Shown here one piece after another: positions 1 to 8,282 of a stretch of 19,439 bases of DNA (position 1 is the first letter of the stretch; the number at the start of each line of letters is the position of its first letter). The notes below the pieces were generated by a model. That model worked only from the letters and a program-made list of their open reading frames with translations, made no database searches and was not told the origin of the DNA. The DNA lies in NCBI GenBank assembly GCA_017462445.1, contig JAFTRB010000201.1, positions 1 to 19,439 on the forward strand, written 5' to 3'. Source of the stretch: Clostridia bacterium. GTDB taxonomy: Bacteria > Bacillota_A > Clostridia > Oscillospirales > CAG-272. Made by a program: the position numbers and the translations under genes.

Positions 1-1
1 C

Positions 2-3000
2 CCCTATGCGCCTGACGGCTCATACATTGAGTCCAACGGATATTGGAGCTACGGTACAAACAATGTTTATGAGTTTGCGGCGGCCTTCTCGACGGCAACC
101 GGCTCGCACTACGGTCTGCTTGACACCTGGGGCTTTGACCAGACTCATTACTTTGCTCTGAATACAATGTCGAGCGACGGTCTTGGCTACAACTACCATG
201 ACTCCAACTCGGTCGGCGCTATCGACGCGCCCTGGCTTATGTATCTTGGACAGGAGCAGGCTATCGGTGACAAGGCTGTTGCGGGTATCAGAAAGGATAT
301 CCTTGCCAATATCGATAAGCTGCACCCCGATGTCTGGGACTCTATCTTCTATATGAGCCCAGAGGAAATCGGTACATATGAGTATCCCGAGCTTCAGTAC
401 CACATGGTTGGTATTGACGGCTATGCTGTCCGCGACTCCTGGAATGCCGGGGAGGGCTCGCTTTACGCGGCGTTTATGGGCGAAAGCAACAATATCACTC
501 ACGGACAGGTAGACTCCGGCTCCTTTGTATACTACAACAAGGGAACAAGATGGTTCTGCGACCTTGGAACCGAGAATTACAATGCGTATGAATTCTGGCA
601 TACTCCTTACAGATACCAGTATTACAGCATGGGCGCTGAGGGTAACAACGATCTTATCCTTAGGAGCTTGAATGTTCCGTCAGATGTTACCGGATTGGAT
701 AATTACAAGCTGACAAGCGAATTCTACGGTCAATCGAAGGATGGCGGCGGAGTAATCACCAAAAACGGAAGCAATCAGTATGGAGCTTATGCGGTGCTTG
801 ATAACACCTCGGCTTATTCGTATACATACTCTTATACCGAAAAAGTATTGTTGTGGGATCGAGATAAGACCGGTAGCGGAAATGTAGCAACCTCCGCGCT
901 TCGCGGAATTTTCCTGACGAATGACCGCAAGACCTTTGTGGTTCAGGACCAGACAACCTTCTCCACTGCGCAGGATGTTGCCTGGGTCGGTCACACTCTT
1001 CCCAATGTTGAGGTTATTCTCTCTGTTGACGGAACTGTTGCTTATATGTCCGATGGCAACAGCGTTATCAGAGTTACCCTGCTTGACCCGAATAATGCAG
1101 GACTTAAGTTCCGCGTTTCCTCCCCTCTTGAGCATTTGCTTAATGACACCTTAGACGAAAACTTCTCTATCACCAACGGCGGCGTTGCCCAGAATGACTC
1201 CTCGTTATACAAGAAGCTTGTTGTTGAGGCAAAGGGCGTTACCAGCTTTAATATGGCGGTTGTCATCGAGGAGGTCAACATCGGTGTTATGACCAATGAT
1301 ACCGAGGATATCGGCTACACCTGGACCGATATGAACTCCTGGACTCCCTATGCGGACACCAGATATGTGGAGGGCGGCGATGTAGAGGCAGGCGATGTGG
1401 CAAGCGTTACGGTCTTCACCCCGGCAATCACCGCTCCCCTTCCCGATGACGATACTCCTATCGTGGATATCCTTGGTACAGAGGGATACAGCGCGCAGGT
1501 CAAGGCTCTCGCAGACGCCGAGGGAACAACAGAGACCTTTACGGCGGCGTCCTTCACCGAGCTGGCAGAATTGATAAATGCCGCTCCCGATAAGGCTGTT
1601 GTAACGGTTGATCTATACAAGTCAAACTTTACTCCTCTTGTATTGAGCCACGCTTGTACGATCAATACAAACGGCAACAGCTTCCTTGCTACATCAACGA
1701 GCTATATTGCAAATGTGAACGGCAAGACCATTACCTACGAAAAGGGTACGATTACCGTTAACTGGATAATTGACGGCGTAAAGCATACCGAAAACTATAC
1801 CGGCTCTATCGTAGCGAGCTACAAGGGCGCGGTCAACGGCGGCGAGCTTATCGAGGTCGACAACGGTAATGGCACCTACTCCTATTACATCACAGGCGGC
1901 GGCTGGTCTACCGTGGAGAATGGCGAGGCGATGAGCAGCGACAAGCTTATTGTCACCAGCGAAAACAACACCTTCTACCTTGCTAACACCAAGTATAACG
2001 GTGCATTCGTAGGCGTCAAGAGCGACGGAAGCATCGTTGGATATACCAACCCGGATGACTTCTTTACCGAGGCCTTCAGAAACACTGCTTACGAAAGAGT
2101 TTCCGTAACCAACGATTTTGCGTATGACGCAACCCAAAAGGCTGATAACCACTCGGTTCCCAAGACAATGAATCTGTATCTTAACGGATATTCCGTTACA
2201 TACACCTCCGATGATAAATGGGACCATATGTTCTCGCCGGGTACGAGCGGTGTTGAGCTTAATGTCTACGGTCCCGGCTATATGACAAACGAGTCCGGCT
2301 CCGCAAACTTTATCAGCGGATCCAATACAGGTGGCGCTGATATTTACTTCGAGAATGTTACTATCTACTCCACCATAGCGGTTATTGACCACAGATACGG
2401 TAATGCGATCTTCAAAAACTGTGACATCACGATTGAGAAGAACGCCTCTGCCTTTGGTGTTCTTAACAGAAACAACACAACCTCCCCCATCCCGAGGCTT
2501 ACTGTTGACGGCTGTAAGATAAATCTGATCAGCAATACCGCCACATCGTGTGTGTTCAATGTACAAAACAACTCCTACTTTGAGGTGACGGGCGGTACTA
2601 ACATATCCACCAAGGTACCCTGCTACCTGTTCCAGCTTGGTGTTACAACGACAGGCTCAGCCCCGAGCTTCAGCTTCCCCGATGGCTGCACTAGTATGCA
2701 GGCGGTAATAGGCGATGTCAATTACGCGTACGCCAGCCTGTTTACTCCGTACTTGAACGATACAAACGAAGTAAAGCTGAACAGCGATGACGATCCCATT
2801 CCGGACTATCAGCAGACAAATACCGACGGAACATTGAAATATGCTCCGACAGAGAGTAATATTTTCTACGGAGACGGCTACAAGTCGGCTACCGACCCCT
2901 CCTCGCTCAACCTTGTCAGCGGAGTAAAGGCGGTAAGCAATGATAATCCCGACTTCCCATATGTGCTTTCCTCCAACTATGCTACTGTTATATGGTACAA

Positions 3001-3982
3001 CGGTACGACCGAGGTTGGCAGAGACTACTGGGCAGACGGAACAACTCCTGTTCCCTCCGACACTGTAAAGGCAAGCTTTACTGTCGGCAACGGTCAGATG
3101 CTTGACTTCTCTACCTATGCGGTTGAGGGCGGAAAGACCTACTCCTTCAGCGGCTATGTAATGGAGAGCATTGGAGTACAGATAAATATGTCGCTTCAGT
3201 CCGACTTCAACTTCAACTTCTTCGTTGATATCAAGGACGGAATGAGCTTTACGCTTGACGGCGAGGCAGTTACACCGTCTACTGTAAACATCAACGGAAC
3301 CAATTATTATAAGATTGCGAAGACCCATATTCTTCCCACCGAGATTGGCGAGATCATCACCCTCAAGATCACCTACGGTGGCAGGACCATTACAAGGGCT
3401 ATATCGCCGATTGACTACATTGATAGAGTTCTTGCAAGCAATACAGACGAAAAGACGCAGAAGATGATGATCAACATCGTTAAGTATGCGGAGTCCGCCT
3501 TCGTTTACTACGATTGCATTGCGGATAATATCAAGGTGTATAATACTGTACTGGCGCTTTACAACGAATATAAGAGCTATGCTACCGTATCGGTCGTTAA
3601 GAGGCAGGAGGCTGAGCTTAGCGCTATTACCGACGGGCTTTACAGCGCCTTCATCAATATCGATGAGGATCTGAGCTTCCGCTTCAAGTTCAATTCCGAG
3701 TACACCGGTGATATCACCTTCTCCTATGTGAGCAACGGTAGCACGAGAACAAGGACCGTTTCGGTGAAGAACGGTATGTACGGCGGAAAAGATTACTTTG
3801 ATGTTTCACTCAAGGCGTTTGATATGATGGGTGACATTACGATCACCACCGCAGGCGGTACAGCAACCTACAATCTCGCAACCTATTACCACCACACCGC
3901 AACCGAGCTTGGTGCGCTCACCAACTTCCTCAATGCGATGTATGCATATTGCGAGACCGCAAAGAATTACAAGGGTAACTGA
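2..3982 (+). CDS. Secreted heparinase II/III-like protein with C-terminal beta-helix and Ig-like module (5' partial)
   Basis: The frame is open from base 2, so the start lies left of the window; the ATG at 167 is internal. About 1,326 residues are visible. The first ~50 (GSYIESNGYWSYGTN, then GLLDTWGF) resemble the end of the alpha/alpha toroid of heparinase II/III lyases. HGQVD at 500-514, followed by SGSFVYYNKGTRWFCDLG, matches the family's C-terminal beta-sandwich signature (H-x-x-x-D, then the G-x-x-W-x-x-D-x-G strand). Such enzymes cleave uronic-acid polysaccharides by beta-elimination; the substrate cannot be read here. About 1400-2050 is a linker with small beta domains. About 2050-2700 has right-handed beta-helix character (repeated short strands with N, G and turns such as IFKNCDITIEK). 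About 3150-3979 is a module shared with the 8283-10868 protein. There is no LPXTG motif or C-terminal membrane helix, so it is probably released. It ends in TGA with a terminator 30 bases on. Confidence 0.8.
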   Translation, partial: PYAPDGSYIESNGYWSYGTNNVYEFAAAFSTATGSHYGLLDTWGFDQTHYFALNTMSSDGLGYNYHDSNSVGAIDAPWLMYLGQEQAIGDKAVAGIRKDILANIDKLHPDVWDSIFYMSPEEIGTYEYPELQYHMVGIDGYAVRDSWNAGEGSLYAAFMGESNNITHGQVDSGSFVYYNKGTRWFCDLGTENYNAYEFWHTPYRYQYYSMGAEGNNDLILRSLNVPSDVTGLDNYKLTSEFYGQSKDGGGVITKNGSNQYGAYAVLDNTSAYSYTYSYTEKVLLWDRDKTGSGNVATSALRGIFLTNDRKTFVVQDQTTFSTAQDVAWVGHTLPNVEVILSVDGTVAYMSDGNSVIRVTLLDPNNAGLKFRVSSPLEHLLNDTLDENFSITNGGVAQNDSSLYKKLVVEAKGVTSFNMAVVIEEVNIGVMTNDTEDIGYTWTDMNSWTPYADTRYVEGGDVEAGDVASVTVFTPAITAPLPDDDTPIVDILGTEGYSAQVKALADAEGTTETFTAASFTELAELINAAPDKAVVTVDLYKSNFTPLVLSHACTINTNGNSFLATSTSYIANVNGKTITYEKGTITVNWIIDGVKHTENYTGSIVASYKGAVNGGELIEVDNGNGTYSYYITGGGWSTVENGEAMSSDKLIVTSENNTFYLANTKYNGAFVGVKSDGSIVGYTNPDDFFTEAFRNTAYERVSVTNDFAYDATQKADNHSVPKTMNLYLNGYSVTYTSDDKWDHMFSPGTSGVELNVYGPGYMTNESGSANFISGSNTGGADIYFENVTIYSTIAVIDHRYGNAIFKNCDITIEKNASAFGVLNRNNTTSPIPRLTVDGCKINLISNTATSCVFNVQNNSYFEVTGGTNISTKVPCYLFQLGVTTTGSAPSFSFPDGCTSMQAVIGDVNYAYASLFTPYLNDTNEVKLNSDDDPIPDYQQTNTDGTLKYAPTESNIFYGDGYKSATDPSSLNLVSGVKAVSNDNPDFPYVLSSNYATVIWYNGTTEVGRDYWADGTTPVPSDTVKASFTVGNGQMLDFSTYAVEGGKTYSFSGYVMESIGVQINMSLQSDFNFNFFVDIKDGMSFTLDGEAVTPSTVNINGTNYYKIAKTHILPTEIGEIITLKITYGGRTITRAISPIDYIDRVLASNTDEKTQKMMINIVKYAESAFVYYDCIADNIKVYNTVLALYNEYKSYATVSVVKRQEAELSAITDGLYSAFINIDEDLSFRFKFNSEYTGDITFSYVSNGSTRTRTVSVKNGMYGGKDYFDVSLKAFDMMGDITITTAGGTATYNLATYYHHTATELGALTNFLNAMYAYCETAKNYKGN

Positions 3983-4012
3983 TTACCCCAATTAAACCAA
4001 AGCAAAAAAAGG

Positions 4013-4041
4013 ACCGCCATCGGCTTGCCGATGGCGGTTTT
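4013..4041. terminator. Bidirectional intrinsic terminator
   Basis: The 12-base arms ACCGCCATCGGC and GCCGATGGCGGT form a perfect hairpin. A TTTT tail follows on the plus strand and CCTTTTTTT follows on the minus strand. It lies between two convergent genes and can end both. Confidence 0.9.
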
Positions 4042-4112
4042 GATGTTATTGGTAATTATTAATTTACATAAAAGGGTTAATCTGTTTTAAGCCTTCTTGC
4101 AAAATTGCTCGC

Positions 4113-4835
4113 TTATGCCGTTTCACCTTCCAACCTCTTGTTATAGCGATTGACGAGGATAAGAGAAATTATTCCAACAGCAATCAAAAACAGGGCGTGA
4201 TACTGCAGATTTGTCAAGCCGAGGAACAGACGAGTGTGATCGCGGAAGAACTCCCAGAAAAAGCGGTCTGCTCCGTGAAGAATCATTGCTAAGGGGAATA
4301 TTACTCCCTTTGTATCCCATTTTTTCTTATACATATAAACCAAAACGGCTATTGCGATAGCGGCGCTGGTAATTGTATCAAACAGCTGTACAGGCACGAT
4401 AACCTTGTCGAGCATCGGGCTATATACGCCTATCGAGGATTCATAGCCGCCACAGCAGCCAAAGAAGAGACAACCAAGATGCACAGGCGCCTGGAATACA
4501 AGAAGGGTTGCTCCCGAAAAATCACAGGCGCGGCGCTTCTCTACCCTTAACAGGAGAGCAAGCGGAATAATTATCAAGAGAGGAATATAAGGATATGCGC
4601 GGGTCAAGTGACCGCCGCCAAAGTCCGTAAAGCCCTTATTTGCCCACCAGATAAAGTTGGATATGTAGCCGCGAAGACAAAAGGATACAGCAAAAAACAA
4701 CAGCGCCTTCCACCACTTTATATTCATTTTTCGACAAATGAGCATTCCAACTGTCAGCTCGGCGAGCATTGCCACATAGCCGAATGCAGAATAAAGCATT
4801 TCTGAAAGTCCCAGCTCGCTAAAATATTTTATCAT
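4113..4835 (-). CDS. Divergent prolipoprotein diacylglyceryl transferase (Lgt)-family membrane protein
   Basis: A 240-residue polytopic membrane protein of about seven helices. Lgt-family features are the central glycine/cysteine stretch HLGCLFFGCCGG, then PVQLFDTITS (family P-x-Q-L-Y-E) and a late ILHGADRFFWEFFRDH resembling the family's R-F-x-x-E-x-x-R segment. Canonical Lgt attaches diacylglyceryl to the lipobox cysteine of prolipoproteins. Here the usual G-R-x-G-N-F-x-N-x-E core is replaced by the Cys-rich version, so it may be a paralogue with a different lipid or protein substrate. Start: the upstream ATG at 4889 falls inside the spacer of a perfect promoter, so I chose the ATG at 4833-4835, which has TTTTTGGAGA just upstream. 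It stands alone, and its 3' end meets the terminator at 4013-4041. A canonical lgt is presumably elsewhere, since a lipoprotein gene occurs at 16790. Confidence 0.75.
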   Translation of the reverse strand: MIKYFSELGLSEMLYSAFGYVAMLAELTVGMLICRKMNIKWWKALLFFAVSFCLRGYISNFIWWANKGFTDFGGGHLTRAYPYIPLLIIIPLALLLRVEKRRACDFSGATLLVFQAPVHLGCLFFGCCGGYESSIGVYSPMLDKVIVPVQLFDTITSAAIAIAVLVYMYKKKWDTKGVIFPLAMILHGADRFFWEFFRDHTRLFLGLTNLQYHALFLIAVGIISLILVNRYNKRLEGETA

Positions 4836-4868
4836 TTGCTTCTCCAAAAAGTTATTTATAACAGATTT

Positions 4869-4897
4869 ATTATAACAAATGCCTTTCATTTTTTCAA
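4869..4897 (-). promoter_or_regulatory. SigA promoter of the Lgt-like gene
   Basis: On the minus strand, TTGAAA (4892-4897), a 17-base spacer and TATAAT (4869-4874). The predicted start site (~4862) is 27 bases before the ATG at 4835, which excludes the longer start at 4889. Confidence 0.85.
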
Positions 4898-4960
4898 TAC
4901 AAAAAGCAATATTTTGTAAAACAAATTACATAAAAAGGCGAATTAATATCGCAGGAGGGC

Positions 4961-4989
4961 TTGACAAAACAGACAATTTATGATATAAT
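4961..4989 (+). promoter_or_regulatory. Consensus SigA promoter of the CorC-type gene
   Basis: TTGACA (4961-4966), a 17-base spacer and TATAAT (4984-4989), both hexamers perfect. Transcription should start near 4996, giving a leader of roughly 250 bases before the ATG at 5244. Confidence 0.92.
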
Positions 4990-5015
4990 CACTTTCGTAT
5001 ATGCTTTAGACTAGA

Positions 5016-5032
5016 GCAAAAATGGCTTTTGC
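5016..5032 (+). other. Small leader hairpin before the upstream ORF
   Basis: GCAAAA (5016-5021) can pair with TTTTGC (5027-5032) across a five-base loop in the leader RNA, just upstream of the ribosome binding site at 5046-5050. It is short and A/T-rich, so it could be chance. Confidence 0.35.
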
Positions 5033-5055
5033 CTTTAACTTTTTTGGAGGATAAA

Positions 5056-5112
5056 ATGGACGACGCGGACGCGGACACTTGTCACAGTTGCGCTTGGTTT
5101 ATTATTTCATAG
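5056..5112 (+). CDS. Asp-rich 18-residue leader peptide (upstream ORF)
   Basis: An ATG-to-TAG ORF encoding MDDADADTCHSCAWFIIS. It has one of the best ribosome binding sites in the window, GGAGG at 5046-5050 with a five-base spacer, which argues that it is translated. Four of its first seven residues are Asp, encoded by a GAC/GCG repeat. It lies in the leader of the CorC-type transporter gene, and its stop codon is only six bases before a terminator hairpin, so a ribosome at the stop would cover the 5' arm. That is the geometry of a translation-coupled attenuator. Acidic starts of nascent chains are known to destabilise ribosomes at low Mg2+, as in leaders of Mg2+ transport genes. Linking that mechanism to this gene is inference. 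Confidence 0.6.
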   Translation: MDDADADTCHSCAWFIIS

Positions 5113-5118
5113 CTACAC

Positions 5119-5158
5119 AGGCTTAGACATACTTTCGGGTATGACTACGCCTTTTTTT
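5119..5158 (+). terminator. Leader terminator (attenuator) before the CorC-type gene
   Basis: AGGC/GCCT, TAG/CTA and CATAC/GTATG pair in order, with two single mismatches, around a six-base loop (TTTCGG). A run of seven T (5152-5158) follows. It sits inside the leader, between the upstream ORF and the main start codon, so it would end transcription early unless disrupted. Confidence 0.75.
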
Positions 5159-5243
5159 GCTGTTTTTCGCTAAAGCTTTTTCCGAACCCCTATTCTCTTA
5201 TGAGAAAATATTATATTTGAGAGGTTATAAAAACAAAAAAATC

Positions 5244-6539
5244 ATGGAATCACATCATTTAATTATGCTGGTTGTCATCGTATTCTGCGTGATTATGTCG
5301 GCGTACTTCTCGGCTACCGAGACCGCCTTCTCCACCTTCAACAGAATTCGTGTGAAGAATATGGCAGAAAAGGGAGACAAGAAGGCGGCAAAGGTGCTAA
5401 AGCTTGCCGACAACTATGACACCCTTATCTCCACCATTCTTATAGGTAACAACATAGTTAATATTCTTGCTTCATCTCTTGCCACCGTGTTCTTTGTAGA
5501 TTTGCTTATTAACACCGGCGCCAAGGATTGGAGCACAACGATCTCCACCGTCGTAATGACGCTGTTGGTGCTTACCTTCGGTGAGATCATACCCAAGTCG
5601 CTGGCGAAGCTGATGCCCGAGAAATTTGCAATGTTTGCAGCCCCCCTTATCGGTCTTCTGCTTATCATCTTCACCCCCTTCTCCTTCCTCTTCAAGAAGC
5701 TGCAGAACCTGCTTGGCAGGCTCGCCAAGAATGACGAGGAGCAGGGTATGACCGAGGAGGAGCTTGTCTCCATTATCGAGGAGGCGGAGGAGAGCGGCGA
5801 CATCGACGAGGACGAGAGCACGCTCATCAAGAGCGCAATCGAGTTCAACGAGCTTGAGGTCGGCGATATCTTCACTCCGAGAATTGATATCACTGCGGTG
5901 CGCTCGGATATTACCAAGGAGGAGCTGGCACGGGAGTTCTCCGAGTCGGGCTATTCCCGTCTTCCCATCTATGAGGAGGACCTTGATAATATCATCGGTA
6001 TCGTGTACTACAAGGACTTCTTTACCACTTCATTCAAGCAGAATACTCCCATTTCCGAGATCATCAAGCCGGTCATGTATGTAACAAAGACACAGAAGAT
6101 AAGCGACCTGCTCCGCGATCTGCAGGAGAAGCAGCGTCATCTGGCGGTTGTAACAGACGAGTATGGCTCGACAGCCGGTATCGTTACCCTTGAGGATATC
6201 CTGGAGGAGATCGTCGGTGAGATTTGGGATGAGCATGACGAGATTATTGAGGAAATAAAGGAGATTGCCAGCAAGGAATACATAGTCTCCGGTATGGCAA
6301 ATCTCGAGAAGCTGTTTGACACGCTGGATATGGAGCTTGACGAGGAGATGGATGCCCTGACTGTTAACGGCTGGGCCATGGATATTCTCGGCAGAATTCC
6401 CGAGGAGGGCGACAGCTTTGAGGTTGGCGGTCTTACCGTTCGTGTCCTGAAAATGGACGGACGTAGGATTGAAAACCTGCACATTCTTGACGGCAGAGAG
6501 TCCGACAAGGAGGAGCCGGAGGAGGTCCTTGAGGACTGA
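5244..6539 (+). CDS. CNNM/CorC-HlyC family divalent-cation transporter
   Basis: 431 residues. An N-terminal DUF21/CNNM membrane domain (~1-190) carries the family pattern MSAYFSATETAFSTFNR and GNNIVNILASSLAT, with later hydrophobic helices. Two CBS domains follow (~205-330, opening with VGDIFTPRIDITAV and containing HLAVVTDEYGSTAGIVTLEDILEEIVGEI), then a C-terminal CorC_HlyC domain (~345-420). Characterised relatives (bacterial MpfA/YhdP, archaeal CNNM) move Mg2+ and mostly export it; CBS domains sense ATP/Mg2+. The ATG at 5244 matches the family N-terminus. A TTG at 5157 is in frame but lies in the leader terminator's T-run and is unlikely. The RBS is poor: GAGAGG at 5219-5224 is 19 bases away. 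The gene follows a leader with an acidic upstream ORF and terminator. It is monocistronic, ending at a strong terminator. Confidence 0.9.
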   Translation: MESHHLIMLVVIVFCVIMSAYFSATETAFSTFNRIRVKNMAEKGDKKAAKVLKLADNYDTLISTILIGNNIVNILASSLATVFFVDLLINTGAKDWSTTISTVVMTLLVLTFGEIIPKSLAKLMPEKFAMFAAPLIGLLLIIFTPFSFLFKKLQNLLGRLAKNDEEQGMTEEELVSIIEEAEESGDIDEDESTLIKSAIEFNELEVGDIFTPRIDITAVRSDITKEELAREFSESGYSRLPIYEEDLDNIIGIVYYKDFFTTSFKQNTPISEIIKPVMYVTKTQKISDLLRDLQEKQRHLAVVTDEYGSTAGIVTLEDILEEIVGEIWDEHDEIIEEIKEIASKEYIVSGMANLEKLFDTLDMELDEEMDALTVNGWAMDILGRIPEEGDSFEVGGLTVRVLKMDGRRIENLHILDGRESDKEEPEEVLED

Positions 6540-6562
6540 TTTCCCTCAGCATCCAATAACAT

Positions 6563-6600
6563 AAAAAGGTGAGGCACCGAGCTTTGGCGCCTCACCTTTT
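6563..6600. terminator. Bidirectional intrinsic terminator
   Basis: AAAAGGTGAGGC pairs with GCCTCACCTTTT; the inner CC/GG extends the stem past a bulged A. T-runs leave on both strands. It serves the convergent CorC-type and flippase genes. Confidence 0.9.
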
Positions 6601-6612
6601 ATTTTGGGCGAG

Positions 6613-8148
6613 CTATTTATCAGAGTCGGTTGCCTTCCTGCCCTTCCCTTTTATAATTCTGCAAAGGAGCGCGGAAAACAGGTCAAACAGGCTTTTTCCT
6701 CCAAGAATTAAAGAGGTGGTAAATATAAGCTTCAAAACAAGCGAAAGCGGCGCTGGCGAGGAGGAGAATACAAACAGATGCGAGGTAACTGCGCAAGCGG
6801 AAAGCGAGAGAGCAAGGGGGGATATAAGCCCCTCTGCCAGGTTCAGGCGGAAGCCGATTTTTTTATACAGGCGAAGGGCGGAGAGAATGAAATTAAAGCC
6901 CTCCATAACAAGAATAACAACCGCGTAGCCCATAATTCCCATCGGAGGAAGAAGAATGTATACTAACAGGATAGAGATGCAGGCATCGGCAATATTTACC
7001 CACATAGAATAGATATGCTCGCCAATGCCCTTAAGCATAGAGTCGGCGGTGTGATCGAGATACATCAAGGGCAAAACAGGAGCTAAAAAGGATATGAAAT
7101 AGCCCGCGTCGGGCGAGGAAAAGATGACCTGCGCCAGCTCCTCGCTGAAGAGCGCTATAACCGTGGCAAGGGTTACGGCATAGGAAAGCGCCCGTGTCAA
7201 AGCCTCGGAGGCTATTTTGCGCAGTCGCCCCCTCTCGCCAAGCGTTTCCCCCTCCGCGAACTCGGGTACAAGCAGACCGCAGGTGGAGCTTAACGGCGCC
7301 ATTGGATAGAGCAAAAGAGGCATAGCCATTCCGTGGAGAGTGCCATAGGCGGCGAGGGCGTCGGACAGGCTCTCGCCTCGGTGGACCAATCGCCGCGGTA
7401 TAAGCGTATGCTCCACCGTGAGAAGAGCCGAGCGAATGATGGCAGAGGTCGCAAGAGGAAACGCCATAGAGGCTACGGAACCAAAGGCCGCCCCCTGCGC
7501 TCGCTCAGTACCCCTCCTTGATATAGCATATTCGATTAGCGAGAGAGCTGCGCCGACAAGCTCGGTTATCAGCGCGCCATAGGCAAGGGCAACAACCGAG
7601 GACTCTGCGCCTGTACTGAAGGCGGAGAGAAGGAGAATTGTCAGCAGGATGCGAACTGCCTGGGTTGTTACCTGAACCGTCGCATTGAGGGATACGCGCC
7701 GTATGGCAACAAAATAGCCGCCCACAACCGACGAAACAGCCGAGGGGATAAGAGTGAGCGAGAGAATTCTAAGAGCGGTAACAGAGCGGGAATCTCCAAG
7801 GATAGATACGCCAATAAAGCCGCCAAGGAGCAAAAGCGCGACGGTGGCTATACCGCTGAACAGGAGCGCATAAGCAAAGGCTCCGCGGAGAATTCGCGAT
7901 GCCTCCCTGCCTCCCGAGCCACTCACCGCGCCGGCGACAAGGCGCGTAACGGTCAGGCTGATGCCCGAGGTGGCAAAGGTCAGCGCAAAGCCGTAGGCAG
8001 TCATAATAAGTGAATATAGCCCCACGGACTCCGCCCCCGCTGTGCGCGAGATATAGGCGCTCAGGAATAGCTGCACCGTCCTGATTGCAAGACCGACTAT
8101 ACCGAGCAGGAGGGCGTTTTTGAAAAAGCTTAGCCTTTTTTGTGTCAT
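6613..8148 (-). CDS. SpoVB-like polysaccharide/lipid flippase (MOP superfamily)
   Basis: 511 residues with about 13-14 hydrophobic helices, typical for the MOP (MurJ/Wzx/SpoVB) exporters. SpoVB-like marks include an N-terminal KNALLLGIVGLAIRTVQLFLSAYISR, GAESVGLYSLIMTAYGFALTFATSGIS, the central IPRRLVHRG segment and YGTLHGMAMPLLLYP. Family members flip lipid-linked sugar precursors across the membrane; SpoVB itself supports spore cortex synthesis in Bacillus. Whether this copy is for sporulation or general envelope polysaccharide cannot be told from sequence. Start ATG at 8148 has GGAAGGGGAAG just upstream. The A/T-rich 80 bases before it contain a weak TTATTT-17-TATATA promoter-like pair. 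It ends in TAG. Confidence 0.82.
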   Translation of the reverse strand: MTQKRLSFFKNALLLGIVGLAIRTVQLFLSAYISRTAGAESVGLYSLIMTAYGFALTFATSGISLTVTRLVAGAVSGSGGREASRILRGAFAYALLFSGIATVALLLLGGFIGVSILGDSRSVTALRILSLTLIPSAVSSVVGGYFVAIRRVSLNATVQVTTQAVRILLTILLLSAFSTGAESSVVALAYGALITELVGAALSLIEYAISRRGTERAQGAAFGSVASMAFPLATSAIIRSALLTVEHTLIPRRLVHRGESLSDALAAYGTLHGMAMPLLLYPMAPLSSTCGLLVPEFAEGETLGERGRLRKIASEALTRALSYAVTLATVIALFSEELAQVIFSSPDAGYFISFLAPVLPLMYLDHTADSMLKGIGEHIYSMWVNIADACISILLVYILLPPMGIMGYAVVILVMEGFNFILSALRLYKKIGFRLNLAEGLISPLALSLSACAVTSHLFVFSSSPAPLSLVLKLIFTTSLILGGKSLFDLFSALLCRIIKGKGRKATDSDK

Positions 8149-8228
8149 TTTTCTTCCCCTTCCGTTTTGTATCTATTTATATATACTTTTTATAAAGGGA
8201 AAAAATAACTCTATTACTCTTAATAAAA

Positions 8229-8270
8229 TAAAAAACAGCAGATACAGGGCTTGCCCATATCTGCTGTTTT
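8229..8270 (-). terminator. Intrinsic terminator of the beta-helix gene
   Basis: AAAACAGCAGATA pairs with TATCTGCTGTTTT, with an inner GGGC-AA-GCCC stem. On the minus strand it is followed by a T-rich tail. It begins 12 bases after the stop of the 8283-10868 gene and separates it from the flippase gene on the same strand. Confidence 0.88.
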
Positions 8271-8282
8271 GCTCAAACGAGC

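Noticed and set aside
1694..3328. Minus-strand reading frames opposite the heparinase-like gene
   Set aside because: They are shadows of the intact plus-strand gene, without RBS or protein-like composition.
4900..5243. yybP-ykoY (Mn2+) or M-box (Mg2+) riboswitch before the CorC-type gene
   Set aside because: I could not find the conserved GGGGAGUA-type elements or a three-stem M-box layout; a translated uORF occupies the leader instead.
5157..5243. Extended N-terminus of the CorC-type protein from TTG 5157
   Set aside because: The start lies in the T-run of the leader terminator, lacks an RBS, and the added residues do not match the family.
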